In this document: piece by piece, positions 44,240-52,214 of the stretch | How positions within the stretch are numbered: position 1 is the stretch's first letter | Layout of the letters: every line of letters starts with the position of its first letter | Assembly: GCF_022565775.1 (NCBI RefSeq) | Contig: NZ_JAIUMC010000003.1 | Location: 1-64,000, forward strand | Direction: 5' to 3' | Origin: Natronospirillum sp. | Lineage (GTDB): Bacteria > Pseudomonadota > Gammaproteobacteria > Pseudomonadales > Natronospirillaceae | Length of the DNA stretch: 64,000 nt | Made by a program: the position numbers and the translations under genes | The notes under the pieces: model-generated | The model's input: the letters and a program-made list of their open reading frames with translations, nothing else | Told to the model about the DNA's origin: nothing | Database searches by the model: none

Positions 44240-44682
44240 AGCTGTTCCAGTTCAGGTTTATACGTCGTCAGCAGGGGTTCGACATCGCGCTGTGAATAGA
44301 TGTCGCGCAGCAATTGCGGGACCACCTCGGGCAAAGGTTCAGGTGCCGCCCGTTGCAGAGCGCGCAGAAACAGATCAGGCGGCAGGTGAGAGGGTACACC
44401 CAGGCCGTCCCGTGCCAGTCGGCGCAGCCATTGGCTGATTTCCCGGTCGGGCTCTGTGGCGGTCAGAATGCGCTCCAGGTCCTGCAGATAAGCCCGGCGC
44501 AGACGGTGCACCGTCGGCCAGCGCCACCAGGGCGTGTCGCGGCTGTACCAGATCAGCCAACCCCCGAACGTGACCGTCAGCACTACAGCCAACAGTACCC
44601 AGCCGGTAGCTGGTGGCCACCAGGACAGGTGGTCCGGTGCCAGGTTGGGGGCCATCTGCGCCTGCAGTTCCTGAAATGACAT
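44197..44682 (-). CDS. DUF4381 domain protein
   Basis: The 161-aa protein has one membrane helix (ATGWVLLAVVLTVTFGGWLIWY, about 25-46) and a cytoplasmic helical domain (RRAYLQDLERILTATEPDREISQWLRRLA...PELEQLCLTCLH), the pattern of DUF4381. It always lies in MoxR/DUF58/VWA operons. Its last 14 codons are also read as the start of the BatA-like gene in another frame. Confidence 0.92.
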   Translation of the reverse strand: MSFQELQAQMAPNLAPDHLSWWPPATGWVLLAVVLTVTFGGWLIWYSRDTPWWRWPTVHRLRRAYLQDLERILTATEPDREISQWLRRLARDGLGVPSHLPPDLFLRALQRAAPEPLPEVVPQLLRDIYSQRDVEPLLTTYKPELEQLCLTCLHLHSPGRG

Positions 44683-44684
44683 GG

Positions 44685-45632
44685 TCAGGGCTCCCAGGTC
44701 TGTGCAGTATCGTTTGCTGCAAGGTCTGAATCTTCGGCATTGGACATCTGGGCCGCATCCGTCAGCCAGTGGTTCTGCTGCGGATCATCGGCGGTACTCA
44801 TGCCCACCCAGTGCAGGCGCTGCCCGGCCAGTGCGGAGCGCAGATTGGCAAACCAGCTTTCACGCGCTGAGCGATACCGTTGACTGGCCCTGCGTGACCC
44901 CTGAATCCAGAGCGGGCGCCCTGATCCCTGCACGGGGAAAGCGCCCCCGTCGGGCAGACTTTCCTCCAGCGGATCATAAAGCTGCACCAGAGTCACCGCG
45001 CTGCGCGACAGGCTCTGCAGCAGGCCACTCCAGTCGTGGGGCGGCAGCAGGTCTGAAAAGATCACGACAGGGCGTCCGGGCTGGGCCAGGCGGCGCAGTT
45101 CAACCTGCAGCTCGGACAAGGCCGCGGGCGTCAGTGCCTGCTGTCCGGTGGGTGGCGCGCTGTGTTCTGACCAATCGTTGAGTTGCTGCAACCATCGGTT
45201 GCGCGTGCGCGCAGGACGGCTAAGTGATTGTCCATGGGGTGACAGTACGACACTGCCCACGGCATCGCCGGCGTCCAGTCGCGACCAGCCGAGCAGGGCA
45301 GCGGTTTCCAGGGCACGCACGGACTTGTAGGCATGGCGGCTGCCGAAATACATCTCCGGGGTCAGCAGAATCACCAGCAGCCAGGACAGTTCATTTTCCT
45401 GGTCAAACACTCGGGTCATGGGCTCGCCGAGGCGGGCAGTCGCCCGCCAGTGCAGATGACGCAGGTCATCGCCGGGTTCATAGGCCCGCAGCTCGCGCAT
45501 CTGCAACCCTGATCCGGCCATATGGCTCTCACGCGCACCAATCAGCCGGGCGAAGCTCTGCTGACTGCCGCGTGCCGAGGGCTGGCGCAGGGCGGCCAGT
45601 TGTTCCACGGACACCTGTGTGCCTTCGAGCAT
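44685..45632 (-). CDS. DUF58 domain protein
   Basis: The signature MRELRAYEPGDDLRHLHWRATARLGEPMTRVFDQENE of DUF58 is present near residue 45, followed by a Rossmann/VWA-like region (PVVIFSDLLPPHDWSGLLQSLSRSAVTLVQLYDP). It lacks the N-terminal membrane helices found in some members, so it is probably cytoplasmic. DUF58 proteins are partners of MoxR ATPases. It lies nine bases after moxR and two bases before the DUF4381 gene. Confidence 0.94.
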   Translation of the reverse strand: MLEGTQVSVEQLAALRQPSARGSQQSFARLIGARESHMAGSGLQMRELRAYEPGDDLRHLHWRATARLGEPMTRVFDQENELSWLLVILLTPEMYFGSRHAYKSVRALETAALLGWSRLDAGDAVGSVVLSPHGQSLSRPARTRNRWLQQLNDWSEHSAPPTGQQALTPAALSELQVELRRLAQPGRPVVIFSDLLPPHDWSGLLQSLSRSAVTLVQLYDPLEESLPDGGAFPVQGSGRPLWIQGSRRASQRYRSARESWFANLRSALAGQRLHWVGMSTADDPQQNHWLTDAAQMSNAEDSDLAANDTAQTWEP

Positions 45633-45641
45633 ATCAACCTC

Positions 45642-46595
45642 TCAACTGACGGGGACCGCATGCAGCAGCGCATCCATCGCGTGATCTGCGGTGACGCCCC
45701 GTGCCTGGGCCCGGAAATCGATGCTCAGACGGTGCCGATAGACCAGCGGCAGCAGGCGTTGCACCAGATCAGGGGTAACAAACGTCATGCCGTCCAGCCA
45801 GGCTCTGGCCCGGCAGACCTGCTCCAGACCGATGGTGGCCCGAGGGCTGACCCCGGCCGCCAGCCACTCGGCCAGTTCATTGCTGTAGGCGCCGGGGCGG
45901 CGGGTCGCATCGGCCAGGTGTACCAGATAGTCTTCGATCGCCGGCGCCACATGGATGGTCGCCACCTCTTCCCGCGCCTGACGAATGTCTTCCCAGGCCA
46001 GCGGTGGCCGTTCGGGCGGTTGCAGGCGATCACCATGGCGGGTCAGGCGGAGAATCTGGCGCTCGGTTTCAGCATCCGGATGTTCTATGCGCACATGCAG
46101 CAGGAAGCGGTCCAACTGGGCTTCCGGTAACGGATAGGTGCCTTCCTGCTCCAACGGGTTCTGGGTAGCGACCACCATGAACAGTTCCGGCAGCGGGCGG
46201 GTAGCGCGACCCGCCGACACCTGGCGTTCCGACATGGCCTCGAGCAGTGCGGCCTGGACCTTGGCCGGTGACCGATTGATTTCATCTGCCAGCAGCAGGT
46301 TGGTGAACACCGGTCCGGGCTGAAATTCGAACGCCTGCTGATCGGCCCGATAGATCTCGGCGCCGGTAATGTCGGTGGGTAACAGGTCGGGGGTAAACTG
46401 AATGCGCTGAAAATCGCCCTGAACACCCAGTGCAAGTGCTTTTACGGCTCGGGTTTTGGCCAGCCCGGGCGTGCCTTCCAGCAGCACATGCCCATCGGTC
46501 AGCAAACCCAGCAAGAGGGCCTCAGTCAACGGTTTTTGACCCAGTACTGCACTGCCAAGGTAGTCTTGCAGAGCCTGAAATCGGTCCAGAATCAT
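45642..46595 (-). CDS. MoxR family AAA+ ATPase
   Basis: This is an AAA+ ATPase of 317 aa acting as a chaperone for VWA proteins. Walker A is LLEGTPGLAKTRAVKAL, Walker B is LLLADEINRSPAKVQAALLEAMSERQV, and the sensor region is FMVVATQNPLEQEGTYPLPEAQLDRFLLHVRI. An AGGAA ribosome binding site precedes the ATG. It is the first gene of the six-gene unit (MoxR, DUF58, DUF4381, VWA, VWA-TPR, BatD) and is divergent from the glutamate dehydrogenase gene, with 200 bases between. Confidence 0.96.
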   Translation of the reverse strand: MILDRFQALQDYLGSAVLGQKPLTEALLLGLLTDGHVLLEGTPGLAKTRAVKALALGVQGDFQRIQFTPDLLPTDITGAEIYRADQQAFEFQPGPVFTNLLLADEINRSPAKVQAALLEAMSERQVSAGRATRPLPELFMVVATQNPLEQEGTYPLPEAQLDRFLLHVRIEHPDAETERQILRLTRHGDRLQPPERPPLAWEDIRQAREEVATIHVAPAIEDYLVHLADATRRPGAYSNELAEWLAAGVSPRATIGLEQVCRARAWLDGMTFVTPDLVQRLLPLVYRHRLSIDFRAQARGVTADHAMDALLHAVPVS

Positions 46596-46795
46596 ACGTC
46601 AATTCCTGTTCTCGCCCGCCGCGCCGCGTGGCCCCGTCTATTGGACCGGTTAATCAAGCGCGCCAGTGCTATTGCAATTGCGACAAGTCACCGAAATGAC
46701 TGGAGAAATTCGTTCAGTACGTTACCTTATCACTAAGGGGTTTATAGGGCCCCGAAATATGGCTGAAAATATAAAGTATAAAGGGACACTTGCTC

Positions 46796-49700
46796 ATGCC
46801 CGGTAAGAAGCTGCCTGTAAAGGCGGATATAGTCGAGACGCTCGAAACCAGACTGCACAAAAATGTCAAAGACGACAAAAAGAAACCCCTGTCCTTACTG
46901 ATTAACCGACTGTTTGCTCATGCCGCAGACAGTGATCTGACTACCTATGATATGGAGGATCTGGCCGGACTGACGGTCAGTCTGTGGCGCCATATCGACA
47001 AATGGCCCGATGCTGGCAAGACGCCCAAGGTTCAGGTGTTCAATCCTAATGTGGAAGAACATGAATGGCAGAGCGGTCACACCAGTGTAGTCGTGCTGGC
47101 GCGTGATGTGCCATTCGTTGTCGATTCGGTGCGCATGGCGCTCAATCGCCTCGGGGCCAATATCCACCGGCTGTTCTATGGTGACTTCCACAGCGAGCGC
47201 AGTGCCGGTGGCCAGTTGAAGGCTTTCCGCGAAGAGGCCGAGACCAACAACGAGTTGCTGGTGTACTTCGAGATTGACCATGTCTCGGAAGCCCGAGCTC
47301 GTCGGCAAATGGAGCGCGAGCTTCAGTCCGTGATCAGTGATGTGGGCATGGTGGTTGATGACTACCCGGCGATCACTGATCTGGTGCGTACTGCCGTAGA
47401 GGATGTACGCAAGCTCGAGAAGAGCAACCTTCCGGGAGAAGAAGTTGCCGAAAGCCGTATTTTTCTGGAGTGGTTGCTCGATGACCATTTCACCTTCCTG
47501 GCCTTTGATCGCTACGAGATCAAGGCGGGCAAAATCAAAACGGTAGCCAAGTCGGAGCTCGGTCTGTTTCGCAAACCCAGTCGCTCTGCCGCAGAGCATA
47601 TCGACCTTTCCGGCGATCAGATGTCGGCTTCAGCCCATGATCCGCGTATCGTGACCTTTGCCAAATCCGGTCGTCGGTCTTCGGTGCATCGCCCGGCCTA
47701 CAGCGATTATGTGATCATCAAGGAATTCAACAGCAAGGGTGAGGTTACCGGAGGCTACCGGATCCTCGGTCTCTATACCTCTGCCGTCTACAACGACTCA
47801 CCGCGCAGCATCCCCATTGTGCGGCGCAAGATTAGCGAAGTGGTTCGGCGTGCGGGTTTCTCCGAGTCCAGTCATAACAGCAAGGAACTGGCGCAGATTC
47901 TGTACACCTTTCCGCGCGACGAGCTCATCCTGTCAACGGTTGATGAGCTGCTGAACACAGCACTCTCTGTGCTGTCGATCCAGGAACGCAAACAAATCCG
48001 GGTGTTCTCCCGGCGTGATCCCTACGGGCAGTTTGTAACCGCATTGGTCTACCTGCCGCGGGAAATTTTCAACACGGAAATCCGCATGCAGATCCAGAGA
48101 CTGATTGCCAGTCGACTGGATGTGGAAGGCTCCGACTTCAGTATCTACCTCAGCGAGTCGGTGCTGGCGCGCATCCGTTTCGTATTCAAGCTGTCCGGCC
48201 CGCTGACCGAAGGGTTGGATGTGCAGGATCTCGAACGCACCATTCGCCAGATGGCGCGCCGCTGGGAAGATGAACTCAGCGAAGCCCTGTGCGAACAACT
48301 CGGTGAAGAGCAGGGCATTGATCTCTACAATGCCTACCATGCTGCGTTTCCTTCAGGCTATCGGGAGAGCTATTCCGCGCGCGTGGCCGTTACTGACGTG
48401 CAGCGCATGGAATCCCTGTTCGCCAATCCCGAAGAGCAACTGACGCTGAGCTTCTATCTCAGTCAGGAACCTTCGGAGACCAACCTCAAGCTGAAGATAT
48501 TCCATCAGGATTCGGAGCTGATGCTGTCCGACCTTGTGCCGGTGCTGGAGAACTTCGGACTACGGGTGGTGGATGAAATTCCCTATCCGGTTGAGCGGGC
48601 AGACGGGCAGCGCATCTACATTTACGATTTTACGCTGCTCTATCAGGCCGATCCTGATCTGGAGCCTGCCCAGTTGCGGGAGATTTTCCATGATGCCTTT
48701 ATCAATATCTGGTACGGGCGCGCCGAGAATGACCACTACAACCAGTTGATACTGGGCTCCAGGCTGACCTGGCGTGAAGTGGCCATGCTGCGAGGCTACG
48801 CCAAATACATGAAGCAGATCCGCTTCGGTATCAGCCAGGAATACATTGCCACAACTCTGATTCGGCACCCTGAACTGACCGAAATGCTGTCCTACCTGTT
48901 TTCCGCCCGGTTCAACCCGGTGCGCAAGAAGCGCAAGGAGCTGCAGGACAAGTACACGGCCAAGCTGGAAGCCGGCCTAGAGCAGGTGGAAAACCTGAAC
49001 GAAGACCGCATTCTGCGCAAATACATGGAACTGATGCAGGCCACGTTGCGCACCAACTTCTATCAGCAGGAAGGCGGCAGTCGGCGCAAATCCTACATCA
49101 GCTTCAAGCTCAACCCGAGGGCCATTGCCGATGTGCCCAAACCGCGCCCCGAGTTCGAGATCTTTGTCTATTCGCCGCGTGTCGAAGGGGTTCATCTGCG
49201 CGGTGGCAAGGTGGCCCGGGGTGGCTTGCGCTGGTCCGACCGTCTTGAAGATTTCCGCACCGAGGTGCTGGGGCTGGTCAAGGCGCAGCAGGTCAAGAAT
49301 GCAGTGATTGTTCCGGTGGGCGCGAAGGGCGGATTTGTCGCCAAGAAGCTGCCGGACCCTTCAGACCGGGAAGCCTTCCTCGCCGAGGGTATATCCTGCT
49401 ATCGCACCTTTATTCAGGGCTTGCTGGACATCAGTGACAATCTGGTCGGCGGTGCCGTGACGCCGCCATCGGACGTGGTGCGCCATGACGGTGACGACCC
49501 CTATCTGGTGGTGGCCGCCGACAAGGGTACCGCGACTTTCTCCGACATAGCCAATGAAGTGGCCAATGGCTATGATTTCTGGCTGGGTGATGCCTTTGCC
49601 TCAGGCGGCTCCAACGGCTATGACCACAAGAAAATGGGTATTACCGCACGCGGTGCCTGGGTCAGTGTGCAGCGGCACTTCCGTGAGATGGACATCAACG

Positions 49701-51640
49701 TGCAGGAATCACCGATTACCGTGGTCGGTATTGGTGATATGGCCGGTGATGTCTTCGGCAACGGGCTGCTGTCTTCACGCTGCCTGAAGCTGGTGGCAGC
49801 ATTCAACCATATGCACATTTTCCTGGATCCGGATCCGGACCCGGAAAAGTCCTACAAGGAGCGTGAACGGCTGTTCAAGCTGCCCCGTTCAAGCTGGGAA
49901 GACTACAACAGCAAGCTGATTTCCAAGGGTGGTGGGATATTCAGCCGGCACGCCAAGTCCATCACCCTGACTCCGGAAATACGCAAACTACTGGGTGTAC
50001 GTCATGAGAAACTGACCCCGATCGAGTTGATCAGTCATATTCTCAAGGCGCAGGTGGACCTGATCTGGAACGGTGGCATCGGGACCTACGTCAAAGCCAG
50101 TACAGAGTCCCATGCCGATGTCGGCGACAAGGCCAATGACAACCTGCGGGTTGATGCCTCCGAGCTGCGCGCCAAGGTGCTGGGTGAGGGAGGCAACCTC
50201 GGCTTTACCCAATTGGCGCGCATCGAATTTGCCCGCCATGGTGGCCGCTGCTATACGGACTTTATCGACAATGCCGGTGGCGTTGACTGCTCTGACCATG
50301 AGGTCAATATCAAGATATTGCTTGATGAACTGGTCAAGAGTGGCGATCTGACCGTCAAGCACCGCAACCAGTGGTTGGTCAAGATGACCGATGAGGTATC
50401 TCAACTGGTGCTGAGCAACAACTATCGTCAGACCCAGGCCATCAGTATTGCTTCTGCCGAGGCAGCCCAGCGGGTCGAAGAGTATCGCCGTCATATTGCG
50501 TCCTTCGAGACGGCCGGCAAGCTTGACCGGGCGCTGGAATTTCTGCCTGATGACGAGCAGATTTCCGAACGCAAGGCGTTGGGTCAGGGGCTGGTAAAAC
50601 CGGAACTCAGCGTGCTTATCTCCTACAGCAAGGGGGATCTCAAGGAAGCGCTGATCAACCAGGCCGCAGGTGACGACAACTACCTGGCGCGGGAAGTCTA
50701 TACCGCTTTCCCGCGGACGCTTGTGGAGCAGTTTGGTGACAATATTCAACAGCACCGGTTGAAGCGGGAAATTGTGGCCACCCAGTTGGCCAACGACCTG
50801 TTCAACCATATGGGTATCGTGTTCGTGCACCGACTGCAGGAAAGCACCGGGGCAAGCGAGCTGGATATTGTCAAAGGTTATGCAGCAGCGCGCGATATCT
50901 TTGGTATGCCGGAGCTCTGGTCGGCCGTGGAGTCGATGGATTACCAGGTCTCCAGCAGCCTGCAGATGGACATGATGACCCGCCTGTCGCGTATGGTGCG
51001 CCGTGCTACCCGAACACTTATCAAGAGCAATCGACTGAACCTGGATGTGGCCGACCTGGTCAAGCGCTATCAGGGCTCGATCAACGAACTGGCGGATACC
51101 ATTCCCCGCTTCCTGCATGGTCAGATGGCTACGCGCCATACAGAGGCCGTGGATGCCTTTACCTCCGCGGGAGTGAGCAAAACGGTAGCACCGAGACTCG
51201 CGGTCTGTGATCATCTGTATCACGGTATTGCGATAATCGGTGTGGCCACTCAGTTGAATGTGTCACTGGAGCGGGCGGCGCAGACGTTCTTCCTGTTGGG
51301 TGAGAAGCTTTCACTGAACCAGTTTGGCGGAGCTCTGAGTGCCATGCCCGTCGGTACCCACTGGCAGGCGATGGCCCGAGAGGCCTTGCGTGACGATCTG
51401 GAGCAGCAGCAACAGCGCCTGACCTGGAGCGTGCTCAGCGAGGACGACGGAGGGGATCTGGAGGCCAATCTGGAGCGCTGGATACAGCGTCACCAGCCAC
51501 TGGTGGATCGCTGGGTGCGCATTGTGCGCGAAATCCTGGCTACCAGTGAGCCGGAGTTCAGTATGTACAGCGTCGCCACCCGGGAGCTGCTGGACCTTTC
51601 CCAGTCCACGGCCATCGGCACCATGGAAAAAATCGGCTGA
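46796..51640 (+). CDS. NAD-specific glutamate dehydrogenase, large (180 kDa) type
   Basis: This enzyme oxidises glutamate to 2-oxoglutarate and ammonium with NAD, mainly for amino-acid catabolism. At 1614 aa it is the long L-GDH type, with N-terminal ACT-like regulatory regions, then the catalytic part recognisable from YSPRVEGVHLRGGKVARGGLRWSDR, the lysine of VPVGAKGGFVAKKLP, TPPSDVVRHDGDDPYLVVAADKGTATFSD and ASGGSNGYDHKKMGITARGAW. The start is the ATG at 46796, with AAAGGGA nine bases before it; an in-frame TTG lies two codons upstream. It has its own promoter region, divergent from moxR; none of the boxes there is convincing. Confidence 0.97.
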   Translation: MPGKKLPVKADIVETLETRLHKNVKDDKKKPLSLLINRLFAHAADSDLTTYDMEDLAGLTVSLWRHIDKWPDAGKTPKVQVFNPNVEEHEWQSGHTSVVVLARDVPFVVDSVRMALNRLGANIHRLFYGDFHSERSAGGQLKAFREEAETNNELLVYFEIDHVSEARARRQMERELQSVISDVGMVVDDYPAITDLVRTAVEDVRKLEKSNLPGEEVAESRIFLEWLLDDHFTFLAFDRYEIKAGKIKTVAKSELGLFRKPSRSAAEHIDLSGDQMSASAHDPRIVTFAKSGRRSSVHRPAYSDYVIIKEFNSKGEVTGGYRILGLYTSAVYNDSPRSIPIVRRKISEVVRRAGFSESSHNSKELAQILYTFPRDELILSTVDELLNTALSVLSIQERKQIRVFSRRDPYGQFVTALVYLPREIFNTEIRMQIQRLIASRLDVEGSDFSIYLSESVLARIRFVFKLSGPLTEGLDVQDLERTIRQMARRWEDELSEALCEQLGEEQGIDLYNAYHAAFPSGYRESYSARVAVTDVQRMESLFANPEEQLTLSFYLSQEPSETNLKLKIFHQDSELMLSDLVPVLENFGLRVVDEIPYPVERADGQRIYIYDFTLLYQADPDLEPAQLREIFHDAFINIWYGRAENDHYNQLILGSRLTWREVAMLRGYAKYMKQIRFGISQEYIATTLIRHPELTEMLSYLFSARFNPVRKKRKELQDKYTAKLEAGLEQVENLNEDRILRKYMELMQATLRTNFYQQEGGSRRKSYISFKLNPRAIADVPKPRPEFEIFVYSPRVEGVHLRGGKVARGGLRWSDRLEDFRTEVLGLVKAQQVKNAVIVPVGAKGGFVAKKLPDPSDREAFLAEGISCYRTFIQGLLDISDNLVGGAVTPPSDVVRHDGDDPYLVVAADKGTATFSDIANEVANGYDFWLGDAFASGGSNGYDHKKMGITARGAWVSVQRHFREMDINVQESPITVVGIGDMAGDVFGNGLLSSRCLKLVAAFNHMHIFLDPDPDPEKSYKERERLFKLPRSSWEDYNSKLISKGGGIFSRHAKSITLTPEIRKLLGVRHEKLTPIELISHILKAQVDLIWNGGIGTYVKASTESHADVGDKANDNLRVDASELRAKVLGEGGNLGFTQLARIEFARHGGRCYTDFIDNAGGVDCSDHEVNIKILLDELVKSGDLTVKHRNQWLVKMTDEVSQLVLSNNYRQTQAISIASAEAAQRVEEYRRHIASFETAGKLDRALEFLPDDEQISERKALGQGLVKPELSVLISYSKGDLKEALINQAAGDDNYLAREVYTAFPRTLVEQFGDNIQQHRLKREIVATQLANDLFNHMGIVFVHRLQESTGASELDIVKGYAAARDIFGMPELWSAVESMDYQVSSSLQMDMMTRLSRMVRRATRTLIKSNRLNLDVADLVKRYQGSINELADTIPRFLHGQMATRHTEAVDAFTSAGVSKTVAPRLAVCDHLYHGIAIIGVATQLNVSLERAAQTFFLLGEKLSLNQFGGALSAMPVGTHWQAMAREALRDDLEQQQQRLTWSVLSEDDGGDLEANLERWIQRHQPLVDRWVRIVREILATSEPEFSMYSVATRELLDLSQSTAIGTMEKIG

Positions 51641-51650
51641 ATGTCGCATC

Positions 51651-51680
51651 ATGGGTGCCGGTCACCGGATCGGCACCCAT
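51651..51680 (+). promoter_or_regulatory. Perfect hairpin between gdh and DUF2835, covering the start codon
   Basis: ATGGGTGCCG (51651-51660) pairs perfectly with CGGCACCCAT (51671-51680) around a ten-base loop. No T run follows, so it is not a standard intrinsic terminator. The 3' arm includes the first two bases of the DUF2835 ATG (51679-51681). It could lower translation of that gene or mark the 3' end of gdh mRNA. Confidence 0.55.
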
Positions 51681-51900
51681 GAAAGAATCCATTGTAGTCA
51701 GTTTCGAGATCACCCCGGAAGAACTCCAGCGCCTGTATGACGGTTCGGCACGCAGTGTCTATACCATTGCATCAGACGGGCGCAGTGTGTCTTTCCCGTT
51801 GCGTATACTGCAACCCTTCATTACCCGTGACGGCATTCGCGGCGCGTTTCGTATCTGGTACGAAGGCGGCCACTTCCAGTCGATCGAGCGCTTACGATGA
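51679..51900 (+). CDS. DUF2835 family protein
   Basis: The small protein of 73 aa matches DUF2835: MKESIVVSFEITPEELQRLYDGSARSVYTIASDGRSVSFPLRILQPFITRDGIRGAFRIWYEGGHFQSIERL. The function is unknown; the family is common in Pseudomonas-like bacteria. I start at the ATG at 51679; an in-frame GTG eight codons upstream at 51655 lies in the hairpin's 5' arm and would add residues that look random. No ribosome binding site is evident. Confidence 0.85.
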   Translation: MKESIVVSFEITPEELQRLYDGSARSVYTIASDGRSVSFPLRILQPFITRDGIRGAFRIWYEGGHFQSIERLR

Positions 51901-51908
51901 TCTTATCG

Positions 51909-51945
51909 TGCGCCAATAGAGTGCATTCTGCACTCTGATGGCACA
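51909..51945 (+). promoter_or_regulatory. Two NtrC-like binding sites upstream of the nitrate/nitrite operon
   Basis: Site 1 is TGCGCCAATAGAGTGCA (51909-51925), close to the NtrC dyad TGCACC-N5-GGTGCA. Site 2 is TGCACTCTGATGGCACA (51929-51945), with a good left half and a weaker right half. Their centres are 20 bases apart, near two helical turns, as in NtrC enhancers. They lie about 140-165 bases before the predicted start. An eight-base-pair hairpin (51918-51936) lies across the two sites and might instead be a 3' end for DUF2835. Confidence 0.6.
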
Positions 51946-52053
51946 TGAAAAGGCACCTCGGGCCGTCTGGGCACGACTTGGCAAGTCGCCCGCATATCCG
52001 TAGAACCTCCTGAAACCCCTCCATTGCGGTATTCCTTCGCAAAAACAGTGTCC

Positions 52054-52069
52054 TGGCACGGGCTGTGCA
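52054..52069 (+). promoter_or_regulatory. Sigma-54 promoter of the nitrate/nitrite assimilation operon
   Basis: TGGCACGGGCTGTGCA matches TGGCACG-N4-TTGCA at all conserved positions but one, with the GG of -24 and the GC of -12 correctly spaced. The expected start is about 52080, leaving a leader of about 135 bases before the first gene. The DNA between the NtrC-like sites and this promoter (51946-52053) holds a short hairpin, CGACTT-GGC-AAGTCG at 51974-51988, of unknown meaning. Confidence 0.8.
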
Positions 52070-52109
52070 GTCAGCAGCCACAGCAAGTAACAACAAATTG
52101 ATTGGAGTC

Positions 52110-52151
52110 GGGTGCCTGACGGGTACCCCTCTCCGCGAGCAAAGGCGCTCG
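52110..52151 (+). promoter_or_regulatory. ANTAR-type antiterminator leader hairpins (NasT/NasR target)
   Basis: Two hairpins stand in the leader. The second has stem CGAGC (52136-52140) with GCTCG (52147-52151) and hexaloop AAAGGC, with A at loop position 1 and G at position 4, as required for ANTAR-protein targets. The first (52110-52128) pairs GGGTGCC with GGTACCC around TGACG and does not show the A1/G4 hexaloop. The 3' arm of the second hairpin is part of the 5' arm of the downstream terminator, so the two structures exclude each other. Confidence 0.7.
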
Positions 52152-52193
52152 ACGAGTCCATCAACAGATGCGACTGGTCGGGCGTTTTTTTTT
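52146..52193 (+). terminator. Leader terminator (attenuator) before the FAD oxidoreductase gene
   Basis: A long stem pairs 52146-52158 with 52172-52184, with one G-G mismatch and two G-U pairs. It continues as CATC (52159-52162) with GATG (52167-52170) around the loop AACA, with one bulged base. Nine T follow directly (52185-52193). It should stop transcription unless the upstream hexaloop hairpin is held by an antiterminator protein. Confidence 0.85.
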
Positions 52194-52214
52194 GGATTCA
52201 ACCGGGGGCAACTG

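Noticed and set aside
46596-46795. Promoter boxes between moxR and gdh
   Set aside because: No pair of -35/-10 hexamers at acceptable spacing was convincing on either strand; only a five-base dyad (AGTCA/TGACT) was seen.
52065-52214. N-terminal 50-codon extension of the FAD oxidoreductase
   Set aside because: It starts at the sigma-54 promoter itself, crosses the leader hairpins and terminator, and the family start is the internal ATG at 52215.
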